The position numbers and the translations under genes are program-made. From Bacteroidia bacterium (lineage in GTDB: Bacteria; Bacteroidota; Bacteroidia; Flavobacteriales; Flavobacteriaceae), in NCBI GenBank assembly GCA_030429955.1, contig JAUIGO010000004.1, positions 1 to 64,000 on the forward strand: a stretch of DNA of 64,000 nt, written 5' to 3'. Each line of letters opens with the position of its first letter. Position 1 is the first letter of the stretch. Positions 7,958 through 15,321 of this stretch are shown piece by piece. A model generated the notes under the pieces. The model saw only the letters and a program-made list of their open reading frames with translations, had not been told where the DNA came from and ran no database searches.

Positions 7958-9507
7958 TGAATGATAAAAAACATATAGATAGATTATTTCAGGAAAAGCT
8001 CAAAGATTTTGAAGTGACTCCAAGTCATGCTGTATGGGAAAATATTAGTGCAGAACTACAAGCAGAGAAAAAGGACAGAAAAGCAATTCCTTTATGGTTA
8101 AAGCTTTCCGCTATCGCTGCTGTATTACTATTGCTGTTTACCGTTGGAAGCAATGTGTTTAATGCCTCTGAAGAAAAACCAGATCAAAACACTATTGTTG
8201 ACACTAATACAAACTCAGATTCAGATTCAAACAAACTAAATCCTGACAATAAAAAGAATGATGTTATTGATAATAACAACACTCTTGAACAAGATGAATT
8301 AGCTTCAGAAAATGATATTGATAACGTCAAAACAGGTACATCAAAACAAGATTCTGAAAGTGATAAGTTGACAAATCCAAACAATAAAGCATCCAATACT
8401 GCTGTTGCAAATAATTCAAATAAGAAAACATTCAATAAAACTCAAGACCTCAACAAGAAAAAAGTTGATGAGGTTCTTGACGCAACTAAAGCTGATGCTT
8501 TAGCGCAAACTAAAGAGATTGATAAAAAGAAGCAAAATGCCAATAAGGAGTCAGAAGCTGTTTCAATTAACAAAGAAGCTGTTGATACAATTTTAGATAA
8601 AAACAACAAATCAGAAAATGCAGTAACAAATGCATCATCAACAAAAAATAATAAAGTTTCAAATAGTGAAACAGAAGAGGGAGAAATTGCAATAGAAGAA
8701 GAAAAAGCATCCATAGAAGAAGCGTTGGCTGAAAACACACTTCAAGACGATGCAAACGATGAGAAAAAGAAAAAGAAAAAATTAGATGATCGCTGGAAAG
8801 TGTCGCCTAGTATTGCTCCAGTTTATTTTAACACCTTAGGATCTGGTTCATCATTACATGAACAGTTTAACGAAAACTCCAAAACAGGTGATGTAAATAT
8901 GAGTTATGGCGTTAGAGGTAGTTATGCATTGACTGAAAAATTAAGTGTGCGTGCTGGAGTCAATAAAGTTGTTTTAGGTTATAGCACTGATGATGTATTT
9001 GTACTTAACAACGTATCGGCAACACCTTCAGATGCTAGGTTTCAACTAAAAAACGTTGACTTAAAAGAAGACGCTCAAGGTACCTCTTTTGTAAGTATGG
9101 AAGAATTTAACTTTGCTCAAATACCTTCTGTGATCTCAGATCAGATTATTGGAAGCATCGATCAGAAATTAGGCTTTATTGAAGTGCCTCTGGAAATGGA
9201 ATATGAGTTCTCAGATCAAAAACTGGGATTACGCGTAATAGGTGGTTTTAGCGCTTTATTTTTAAATGAAAATGAAGTGTACTCCACCCTTGATGGTGAA
9301 ACAACTTTAATAGGTGAGGCAACAAATATCAATAAAACGAGTTTTAGTGCTAACCTTGGAGTTGGTTTGGACTTCAAGTTATCAGAAAAATTTAAATTAA
9401 ATCTTGAACCTACGTTTAAGTATCAATTAAATACATTTAGTAACACGTCTGGCGACTTTAAGCCTTACTTTATTGGTATTTATTCTGGTTTTAGTTTTAA
9501 ATTTTAA
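7957..9507 (+). CDS. Membrane-anchored outer-membrane-beta-barrel domain protein, probable anti-sigma partner
   Basis: A 516-residue protein in three parts. Residues 1-45 are a charged cytoplasmic segment (HIDRLFQEKLKDFEVTPSH, then AVWENISAEL), as found before the membrane helix of Bacteroidota sigma-linked proteins. A single transmembrane helix follows (about 48-67). Next comes a roughly 200-residue low-complexity linker very rich in Asn, Lys, Asp, Ser and Glu, then a C-terminal domain (about 275-516) with alternating beta strands resembling an outer-membrane barrel (porin-like 'GVRGSYALTEKLSVRAGVNKV'-type strands). The ATG at 7957 overlaps the sigma factor stop by one base. The cytoplasmic start plus coupling suggests anti-sigma function; this is an inference because no zinc-binding anti-sigma motif is present. 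Confidence 0.7.
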   Translation: MNDKKHIDRLFQEKLKDFEVTPSHAVWENISAELQAEKKDRKAIPLWLKLSAIAAVLLLLFTVGSNVFNASEEKPDQNTIVDTNTNSDSDSNKLNPDNKKNDVIDNNNTLEQDELASENDIDNVKTGTSKQDSESDKLTNPNNKASNTAVANNSNKKTFNKTQDLNKKKVDEVLDATKADALAQTKEIDKKKQNANKESEAVSINKEAVDTILDKNNKSENAVTNASSTKNNKVSNSETEEGEIAIEEEKASIEEALAENTLQDDANDEKKKKKKLDDRWKVSPSIAPVYFNTLGSGSSLHEQFNENSKTGDVNMSYGVRGSYALTEKLSVRAGVNKVVLGYSTDDVFVLNNVSATPSDARFQLKNVDLKEDAQGTSFVSMEEFNFAQIPSVISDQIIGSIDQKLGFIEVPLEMEYEFSDQKLGLRVIGGFSALFLNENEVYSTLDGETTLIGEATNINKTSFSANLGVGLDFKLSEKFKLNLEPTFKYQLNTFSNTSGDFKPYFIGIYSGFSFKF

Positions 9508-9567
9508 AGATTTTTTAGTTGGTTAGATTGGTTATTGTTGCCCCAAATCTTTAAGGCAATAATAACG

Positions 9568-9604
9568 GAAAGCTGTTCCGTGCCTGGAGCAGCTTTCATT
9601 TTTT
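9568..9604 (+). terminator. Terminator after the sigma/beta-barrel unit
   Basis: A 12-bp stem (GAAAGCTGTTCC/GGAGCAGCTTTC, one G-T wobble) with a 6-nt loop is followed by ATTTTTT. It lies between two convergent genes and its T tract overlaps the stop codon of the acyltransferase gene. Confidence 0.85.
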
Positions 9605-10340
9605 AAGCCATTAACGACTCTGAAATAATATTAAAAGCGCTACTATTCAGTTCTTTTGTGTTTTCTATCTTTAAATGTTCTGTTTTTAAAAACTCATGCA
9701 TTTTTACACGAAGCAATCCTGGTCCACCACTAAAAAAAGTATATGAAAACCGTTTCTTATTATCAAAAAACGTAATGGGAACGATTGGTATTTTATGATT
9801 GATTGCCAATCTGAAAGCGCCATCTTTAAATTCGGCTAGTTTTATGTCTTCTTCAGGAACCATGCCTTCAGGGAAAATACAAATGCTAACACCAGATTTT
9901 AAACGACGTTGTGCTCTTAAAAACACAGCTTGTCTGCTTTTCGCACTACTTCTATCAACCAAAATACAGGTTCGCTTGTAGAAAAATCCAAACAACGGAA
10001 TTTTAGCCAATTCCTTCTTCCCAACAAATACAAACGGATTATCCTTTACAGTAACCAACATCAGCATGATATCAATCATAGACGTGTGGTTAGCAATAAA
10101 CATGTAGCTTTTGCCCTTTTCAGGCGTTTGCAGTTTGTTTATTTTCCAACCAAAACCCATTCCAATCAAAATAAATTTTGCCCAAATTCGAGCCAGCTTA
10201 AAAAAGAATGGATACCAACTTTCTTTGACAATGGAGATGATAAGTAATGGAAATAAAATAATGATTGGTAATGCGACCAGCACATAAAACCAAATGCGAT
10301 ATAAAATCCAGAAAGGATATTTAAGAATATTCATCTGCAT
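9603..10340 (-). CDS. plsC: 1-acyl-sn-glycerol-3-phosphate acyltransferase (PlsC family)
   Basis: A 245-residue membrane-associated acyltransferase. The catalytic NHx4D block is NHTSMID (about His85-Asp90 from this start) and the phosphate-binding block is FPEGM. A hydrophobic N-terminal helix is present (WFYVLVALPIIILFPLLIIS). The enzyme should transfer an acyl chain to lysophosphatidate in phospholipid synthesis. Two ATG codons (10340 and 10334) could start it. It is transcribed divergently from trpS and convergent with the sigma/beta-barrel unit. Other members of the family acylate ornithine lipids or lipid A precursors, so the exact acceptor is not certain. Confidence 0.85.
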   Translation of the reverse strand: MQMNILKYPFWILYRIWFYVLVALPIIILFPLLIISIVKESWYPFFFKLARIWAKFILIGMGFGWKINKLQTPEKGKSYMFIANHTSMIDIMLMLVTVKDNPFVFVGKKELAKIPLFGFFYKRTCILVDRSSAKSRQAVFLRAQRRLKSGVSICIFPEGMVPEEDIKLAEFKDGAFRLAINHKIPIVPITFFDNKKRFSYTFFSGGPGLLRVKMHEFLKTEHLKIENTKELNSSAFNIISESLMA

Positions 10341-10357
10341 CAAAACTACTAAAATAA

Positions 10358-10388
10358 TTGAGCTATTGTATCAAAAAAATTACCTTTG
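10358..10388 (+). promoter_or_regulatory. Promoter of trpS (Bacteroidota type)
   Basis: TTG at 10358-10360, a 20-bp spacer and TACCTTTG at 10381-10388 match the TTG-N19/20-TAnnTTTG consensus. Transcription should start near 10394, giving a leader of about 47 nt that contains the hairpin ending at the start codon. Confidence 0.7.
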
Positions 10389-10422
10389 CTTCAATATTAG
10401 TTTTTAAGTTTAATTTAAAATA

Positions 10423-10440
10423 TTCCCGCTTTCGTGGGAA
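10423..10440 (+). repeat. TTTC-loop leader hairpin before trpS
   Basis: TTCCCGC-TTTC-GTGGGAA forms a 7-bp stem (one G-T pair) ending on the base before the trpS ATG. The same kind of hairpin, with the same loop on the sense strand, precedes the thioesterase and dut genes. Confidence 0.75.
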
Positions 10441-11415
10441 ATGAATATGGCAAGAATACTAACTGGAGTTCAAAGTACAGGAACTCCTCATTTAGGAAAT
10501 CTATTAGGAGCAATTATTCCAGCAATTAAAATGAGTAATGATCCAAATAATGAATCATTTCTTTTTATTGCAAACATGCATACCTTAACTCAAATAAAAG
10601 ATGTAGAAACATTAAGGCACAATACGTATTCTACCGCAGCTACTTGGTTGGCTTTTGGTTTAGATATTGAAAAAACCGTTTTTTATCGTCAAAGCGATGT
10701 GCCTCAAGTCACAGAGCTGTCTTGGTATTTAAGTTGTTTCTTTCCATATCAGCGTCTCACTTTAGCACATAGTTTTAAAGATAAAGCCGACAGACTAGAC
10801 GATGTAAACGCTGGTTTGTTTACGTATCCAATGTTAATGGCTGCTGATATTTTGCTTTATGATGCTGATATAGTTCCTGTGGGAAAAGATCAGTTACAAC
10901 ACCTAGAAATAACACGTGATGTCGCATCAAGATTCCATGCTAAAATGGGAGAAACCTTTGTACTACCACAAGCTAAAACAGAGGAAAACAGTAAATTGAT
11001 CCCTGGAATTGATGGTGAAAAAATGAGCAAAAGTAGAAATAACATCATCAACTTATTTTTGCCTGATAAGCAATTGCGTAAGCAAATAATGAGCATTGCT
11101 ACAGATAGCACACCTTTAGAAGAACCTAAAGATTGGAAAACCTGTAACTGCTTTGCTATTTATGCCTTGGTAGCCAATGAAAACCAAATAACTGAGATGA
11201 AAACCAATTACGAACAAGGTGGTTATGGTTATGGTCATGCCAAGCAGGCTTTATATGAATTGCTCGTTGATAAATTCTCAGCCGAAAGAGAACGCTACAA
11301 TTACTATATGAATAACCTCAATGAGATTGATAAAGCTTTAGCTGTTGGTGCTGAAAAAGCCAAATTGGTTGCTGATGAGGTGTTGAAAAGAGTGAGAGCT
11401 AAGGTTGGGTATTAA
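10441..11415 (+). CDS. trpS: Tryptophanyl-tRNA synthetase
   Basis: A 324-residue class I aminoacyl-tRNA synthetase that charges tRNA-Trp. The HIGH-type motif is PHLGN (residues 16-20) and the KMSKS loop is intact at 194-198 (GEKMSKSRN). The length is normal. A second ATG two codons in (MARILTG) is the more usual start of the protein. The last 126 bp, codons 283 to stop, occur again at 13597-13722 with six synonymous changes, so the gene borders an inserted segment. Its own 3' end is complete and in frame. Confidence 0.97.
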   Translation: MNMARILTGVQSTGTPHLGNLLGAIIPAIKMSNDPNNESFLFIANMHTLTQIKDVETLRHNTYSTAATWLAFGLDIEKTVFYRQSDVPQVTELSWYLSCFFPYQRLTLAHSFKDKADRLDDVNAGLFTYPMLMAADILLYDADIVPVGKDQLQHLEITRDVASRFHAKMGETFVLPQAKTEENSKLIPGIDGEKMSKSRNNIINLFLPDKQLRKQIMSIATDSTPLEEPKDWKTCNCFAIYALVANENQITEMKTNYEQGGYGYGHAKQALYELLVDKFSAERERYNYYMNNLNEIDKALAVGAEKAKLVADEVLKRVRAKVGY

Positions 11416-11417
11416 AA

Positions 11418-11435
11418 ATACGTAGAGTTACGTAT
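11418..11435 (+). other. Short hairpin after trpS
   Basis: ATACGTA-GAGT-TACGTAT, a perfect 7-bp stem three bases after the trpS stop. No T tract follows directly, so it is a weak terminator candidate at most. It is absent after the second trpS 3' end at 13722. Confidence 0.4.
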
Positions 11436-11441
11436 TGTATC

Positions 11442-13169
11442 GTGTTTTATTATTACTTAATTTTGAAACAACTTATTGTTTTGAAACTTTATCCTAATGA
11501 CAAATCAAACGCCAAACGCCAAACGCCAAACGCCAAGCTTAAGCTAAGCATTTTCTTTTTACTTTTACTTGGAATTACAAGTACCTTTTTTACCTGCCAA
11601 AAAGAACATCTTACTCTCGAAGATTTAGAACAAAACAACGAAAATAAAAGCTCAATCGTTAAAACGGTATCAGCTAGAGACATTCCTGAGGTGATGAGCT
11701 TTATTGCGTCTAAAAGCTCAGATTACAAGTTTTTGTTGGATGATAGTACCACTGAAGAAGGTATGAACAGAAGCCATGAGGATAATTTGGTCATGACAGA
11801 ACTCATTACAGACGAAATCACACAAGTTACCAATGCATACCAAAAGTCCAATTATACTTTTAGGCTCATTAAACAAAGTGGCTTGGATGGCAAGTATTTT
11901 TTAAACCTTGTGGTCAAGGAATATATGGACACTTTTTACCTTTTTATTTTAAAGTTTGTGCCAGATGAAATTTGGTTAAGCACGCATTCTCTAACAAAGG
12001 ATTTAGGTGATTATACAGGAATGGTCTATTTTTATAGTGATGAAGGGATATATATAGCCAAGGTAACAATGTCAAATGGAAACGCAACTGCTTCTGAAAG
12101 ACACCCATGTGATGACCCAGAAGATGAGGATCAAAATGATTATCCTGATGATGGTAATGATGGAGGTTTTGGAGGAGATTGCGAATTTTATTGGGAAGAT
12201 CCAGATGGTGATACTTGGGATAATTATCCTGATGATGGTGATAATGTTCAAGAAGTTTATTTTGTTATAAATTGCTCGGGGGAGACTGGAGACAAGAGCA
12301 TGAACGAATTTTTAAGACATCCATGTAGTGGTAGTGGAGGATCTGTTGGTGGAGGCTCAAGTTGTACAAATGTTGGCACCTGTGAAGCTCCATTGCAATT
12401 TAACCAAGATTGTGAGTGTAAACCGCTTGAGGAAATTGAGAATAATGTGGTGGCTGTTAACCCTGCAAAAGATGGAGATTGTGACACTTCTAAAGAAGAT
12501 TTGAAAAAAATATTTCCTAATGCGAGCGATACTGATATGCAAACACTCGCATCTGTAATTAATGAATACGGAAAAGATTTAGGTGTAAATACCAAAGAAG
12601 AACTACAACATTTTTTATCTCAAGCTGGTCATGAAACAGGAGGGTTTAATCAAGGTATTGGTGCAGAAGAAAGTTTATATTATACAACGTCTAGTAGATT
12701 AAAATCCGTTTATAAAAATTATTTTTGGCAAACTGAAACCGATACACTAAACAAAAGAAATCCTGATGATTATTTAAATAATTCTTCAAAAGTAGCTAAC
12801 TATGTATATGCTGATAGAATGGGAAATGGAAATGAGGCAAGTGAGGATGGCTATAAATATAGAGGAAGAGGTGTGTTTCAATTAACGGGAAAAACAAATT
12901 ATTCTGCTTTCAAAGATTGGTATAATGGGAAATATGACCCTGACAAGGATTTTGTAACCAATCCAGAAATACTTAAAAATAACGATACAATAGCAATTAT
13001 AAGCGCCTTATGGTTTTATAAAAAAAATGTATTGGATAAAATTTCTTTGGATTCTACAACAACTGTAAAAATAGTAACAAAAAAAGTAAATGGAGGTTTA
13101 AATGGACTTTCAGATAGAAAAGAAATATTTCAAAAAGCAAAAGATTCGATAACTTGCATACAAAATTAA
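11442..13169 (+). CDS. Lipoprotein with C-terminal GH19 chitinase/lysozyme-like domain
   Basis: A frame of up to 575 residues. A lipoprotein signal peptide (LKLSIFFLLLLGITSTFFTC) puts the lipid anchor at Cys52 of the longest frame. An uncharacterised domain (about 60-210), an acidic Asp/Gly-rich linker (about 220-275) and a Cys-rich stretch follow. The C-terminal domain (about 350-575) is of the glycoside hydrolase 19 / endolysin type, with the catalytic-glutamate block AGHETGGF (Glu398) and the substrate-loop block YRGRGVFQLTG (473-483). It should cleave chitin or peptidoglycan. There is no in-frame ATG before the signal peptide: only GTG 11442 and TTG codons. An ATG at 11497 is out of frame across four AAACGCC repeats, suggesting a switched-off phase-variable gene. 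It is cargo of the trpS-dprA island. Confidence 0.78.
   Translation: MFYYYLILKQLIVLKLYPNDKSNAKRQTPNAKLKLSIFFLLLLGITSTFFTCQKEHLTLEDLEQNNENKSSIVKTVSARDIPEVMSFIASKSSDYKFLLDDSTTEEGMNRSHEDNLVMTELITDEITQVTNAYQKSNYTFRLIKQSGLDGKYFLNLVVKEYMDTFYLFILKFVPDEIWLSTHSLTKDLGDYTGMVYFYSDEGIYIAKVTMSNGNATASERHPCDDPEDEDQNDYPDDGNDGGFGGDCEFYWEDPDGDTWDNYPDDGDNVQEVYFVINCSGETGDKSMNEFLRHPCSGSGGSVGGGSSCTNVGTCEAPLQFNQDCECKPLEEIENNVVAVNPAKDGDCDTSKEDLKKIFPNASDTDMQTLASVINEYGKDLGVNTKEELQHFLSQAGHETGGFNQGIGAEESLYYTTSSRLKSVYKNYFWQTETDTLNKRNPDDYLNNSSKVANYVYADRMGNGNEASEDGYKYRGRGVFQLTGKTNYSAFKDWYNGKYDPDKDFVTNPEILKNNDTIAIISALWFYKKNVLDKISLDSTTTVKIVTKKVNGGLNGLSDRKEIFQKAKDSITCIQN
11507..11534 (+). repeat. Heptanucleotide tandem repeat (AAACGCC)4
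   Basis: Four perfect copies of AAACGCC lie just before the signal-peptide codons of the GH19 lipoprotein gene. Seven is not a multiple of three, so a change of copy number changes the reading frame. With the present four units, translation from ATG 11497 stops at 11545-11547. Confidence 0.85.
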
Positions 13170-13173
13170 AATT

Positions 13174-13563
13174 ATGAAAAGATATATAAAATATTTAATA
13201 AGTGCATTCTCTTTATTGATTATAGGGTATGTTGTTTTAAGTTCCTTTACAACACCTGAAGAGGATATCATTGGAACTTGGGTTTCAGAAGAAGACTCAA
13301 ATTGGAAAATTAAATTCAATGATGATGGAACATGCTTGTGGTATTACACAAATGAAATAACTGACACATATACATATACAATTACAACAACTACACCTCA
13401 ATGTGGATATGAAGTAAAAACTGGTTCAGAATATAATTATTTGAAATTAATTGACACTAATGGAGGTGAAAATTGTTATGAAATATTAGGTGTTGATAGT
13501 TTAACTTTATCTATAAGTACTATAAGTTTAGGTGTCAAGAATTATTATTTCAACAAGCAATAA
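13174..13563 (+). CDS. Small anchored lipocalin-like protein
   Basis: A 129-residue protein with an N-terminal hydrophobic helix (YLISAFSLLIIGYVVLSSF) and no lipobox, then a domain starting IIGTWVSEEDSNWKIKFNDD, the opening of flavobacterial lipocalin-like folds, with two later cysteines. It probably sits on the periplasmic face of the inner membrane or is secreted. It starts 4 bp after the GH19 lipoprotein gene, so they are co-transcribed. Small periplasmic beta-barrel proteins next to lytic enzymes can act as inhibitors or immunity proteins, but nothing in this sequence proves such a role. Confidence 0.65.
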   Translation: MKRYIKYLISAFSLLIIGYVVLSSFTTPEEDIIGTWVSEEDSNWKIKFNDDGTCLWYYTNEITDTYTYTITTTTPQCGYEVKTGSEYNYLKLIDTNGGENCYEILGVDSLTLSISTISLGVKNYYFNKQ

Positions 13564-13596
13564 ATTCTTTGATTTACTTATAATTAAGCAAAGAGG

Positions 13597-13722
13597 GAAC
13601 GCTACAATTACTATATGAACAACCTCAACGAGATTGATAAAGCTCTAGCTGTTGGTGCTGAAAAAGCAAAATTGGTTGCTGATGAGGTGTTGAAAAGAGT
13701 GAGAGCTAAGGTTGGATACTAA
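13597..13722 (+). pseudogene. Second copy of the trpS 3' end (last 42 codons)
   Basis: These 126 bp match 11290-11415 at 120 positions. All six differences fall in codons without changing the amino acid (two AAT/AAC, TTA/CTA, GCC/GCA, GGG/GGA, TAT/TAC), and the stop codon is kept. Homology ends abruptly on the left at 13597. The copy has no start codon or upstream part of trpS, so it is a remnant and not a gene. It separates two groups of accessory genes. Confidence 0.95.
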
Positions 13723-13815
13723 CCTAAAACAGCTTCTTACTAACTTATATTCTTTAATTACTCGTTTTAATTTTTGTTAAGCATTTTAGATAACTTTTTT
13801 TGATAAATTAATAAA

Positions 13816-14421
13816 ATGAAAAAAATATTAATAATAGCTTTAACAATAACTACTGTCAATGGTATGGCTCAACAGATTGTTCCATTATTTGGAGATGCAG
13901 ATATATATATCTCTAATTCTGGCCACTATTATAAAGATGTAGACAATGATTTTGATAAGTTTGTCGGAACCTGGAAATGGATAGATAACAGTAATTCTTG
14001 GACAGTTGTGCTAAAAAAAATATTACAGATTGATGATGGTGATGGATATACTTATGATGCACTGTATGGCGAATATCAATATATTGAAAATGGGATTGAA
14101 AAAGTAAATACATTAGCAAATATAAACGACTCCAATATTCATCCATTAAGTCATAAAATAAGTAATCCTTTGATTATCGCTAATCACCACCTTCCTCAGT
14201 GTTTGGACTGTGAAGTCAATGAACGTAGAATATCAATTACCATTGAGCATCCAAATTTTTCACAAATAACAGGAGAATTGATAATGCGCTATAGGAATGA
14301 AGGAGGAGTAGAAAAAATTTATCTAAACATTTTAGATGGGCAAGGTAAGTTCACACTTAATGAAGGAGATCCAACAAATATTGACATCCCTTTAGGTGAG
14401 TATGTGTTAATTAAACAGTAG
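13816..14421 (+). CDS. Secreted DUF6705-like protein
   Basis: A 201-residue protein with a cleavable signal peptide (MKKILIIALTITTVNGMAQ). The start of the mature part (IVPLFGDADIYISNSGHYYK, then DFDKFVGTWKW) resembles what I know as DUF6705, a family common in flavobacteria with a lipocalin-like opening. Function unknown; a periplasmic or outer-membrane location is likely. It is alone between the second trpS 3' end (upstream, same strand) and the second dprA 3' end (downstream, opposite strand), so it is the single cargo gene of the inner unit. Confidence 0.68.
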   Translation: MKKILIIALTITTVNGMAQQIVPLFGDADIYISNSGHYYKDVDNDFDKFVGTWKWIDNSNSWTVVLKKILQIDDGDGYTYDALYGEYQYIENGIEKVNTLANINDSNIHPLSHKISNPLIIANHHLPQCLDCEVNERRISITIEHPNFSQITGELIMRYRNEGGVEKIYLNILDGQGKFTLNEGDPTNIDIPLGEYVLIKQ

Positions 14422-14435
14422 TTTCTATTTTTAGG

Positions 14436-14479
14436 ATTCCTGCCGCAGTTTATCTTGAGCATAGCCGAAAGACAGGAAT
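14436..14479. repeat. Composite interspersed repeat next to the dprA remnant
   Basis: ATTCCTG and CAGGAAT arms enclose a copy of the TTCG-ACTGCGCTCA family (minus strand CTTTCGGCTATGCTCAAGATAA). The element ends one base before the stop codon of the dprA remnant. Confidence 0.6.
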
Positions 14480-14581
14480 TTAAATAACCTCAAACTGCTT
14501 CCCTGATAATGGTCTAACTACGCCTTTAAGTTCCATGCTTAATAAAATAGCTACTCTAAAGGTTGAATATTAAGACATTTA
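14480..14581 (-). pseudogene. Second copy of the dprA 3' end
   Basis: On the minus strand this reads ...TFRVAILLSMELKGVV, then RPLSGKQFEVI and a stop. The real dprA ends TFRVASLLLNMELKGVV, then RPLPGKQFEVI and stop. The copy is shorter by one codon and roughly four fifths identical in DNA, but the protein end is well kept. Homology becomes gapped beyond 14566. There is no rest of dprA, so it is a remnant left by recombination. Confidence 0.9.
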
Positions 14582-14679
14582 AGTAAAATAAGTGTTTACT
14601 CAATAGAAATGGCAATTCACTCATTTAAACTTATAAATATTATAATAATTTACTTATTTGCTGAGACTAAACTTTTGTA

Positions 14680-15321
14680 ATGATAAATAAACTATACTTA
14701 TATATATTTCTTTTTACTTATACTTCAGCTATATCTCAAAAAATAACAATAAAAGGTTACGCTTTTGCTGAAAAAAAATTGAATTATGCAGTGTCTGTAT
14801 TTGTTAACGACACTTTATATAAAAGCTTAAAAAATAATTCAGGGTTTTCATTAATATCACTAAAAAAAAGCAGAGTTATTGGTACCTCTTCAAAAAAAGG
14901 AAAGTTTAAAGTAAAAGCTGGCATTAATGACTCTATCTATTTTAAGTCTTTAAATCATATTACACAAGTTCACGCTGTTAGAGATTTATACAAAAAGAAG
15001 TCAAATATATTATTAAAAGAGAAAGAGTGTATAGAATATGAAGAGTGTAATGAACTAATTCAAAATATAAAATTAAAAGGTAAATTAATTAAAGTAATTA
15101 TTCCAGAGCAACCTTATTATTGTAATTCGATTAATTTTTACACTAAATATAATATTACTTTTCAAGTACTTGAAAGTAAACTTGGTTTTTCAACAAATGA
15201 CATTGTGATTTTAAATTATTACTCTCATAATGGTAAGCCAAATATAAGTAATGAAGATGTTGAATTTTATTTTGAACAAAAATGTGATGAAAACATTTAC
15301 ACTGGATGGAAATATTACTAA
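14680..15321 (+). CDS. Secreted protein of unknown function
   Basis: A 213-residue protein with a signal peptide ending near AIS-QKI. The N-terminal part (residues 22-90, ITIKGYAFAE...) resembles the carboxypeptidase-regulatory-like beta-sandwich found in many Bacteroidota envelope proteins. The rest is lysine-rich and unrecognised, with cysteine pairs near 115-120 and at 145. It is very AT-rich compared with trpS and dprA, consistent with transfer. Its stop codon overlaps the convergent dprA stop by 3 bp. It sits between the dprA remnant and the true dprA 3' end. Confidence 0.6.
   Translation: MINKLYLYIFLFTYTSAISQKITIKGYAFAEKKLNYAVSVFVNDTLYKSLKNNSGFSLISLKKSRVIGTSSKKGKFKVKAGINDSIYFKSLNHITQVHAVRDLYKKKSNILLKEKECIEYEECNELIQNIKLKGKLIKVIIPEQPYYCNSINFYTKYNITFQVLESKLGFSTNDIVILNYYSHNGKPNISNEDVEFYFEQKCDENIYTGWKYY

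Noticed and set aside
8184-8755. Three minus-strand ORFs opposite the low-complexity linker of the beta-barrel protein
   Set aside because: They are antisense shadows of an Asn/Lys/Ser-rich coding stretch; their products are Ser/Leu/Phe-rich with no domain.
11507-11534. AAACGCC repeats as a plasmid-type iteron or CRISPR remnant
   Set aside because: There are only four units with no spacers, no replication gene and no AT-rich origin structure; position before a signal peptide fits a coding repeat better.
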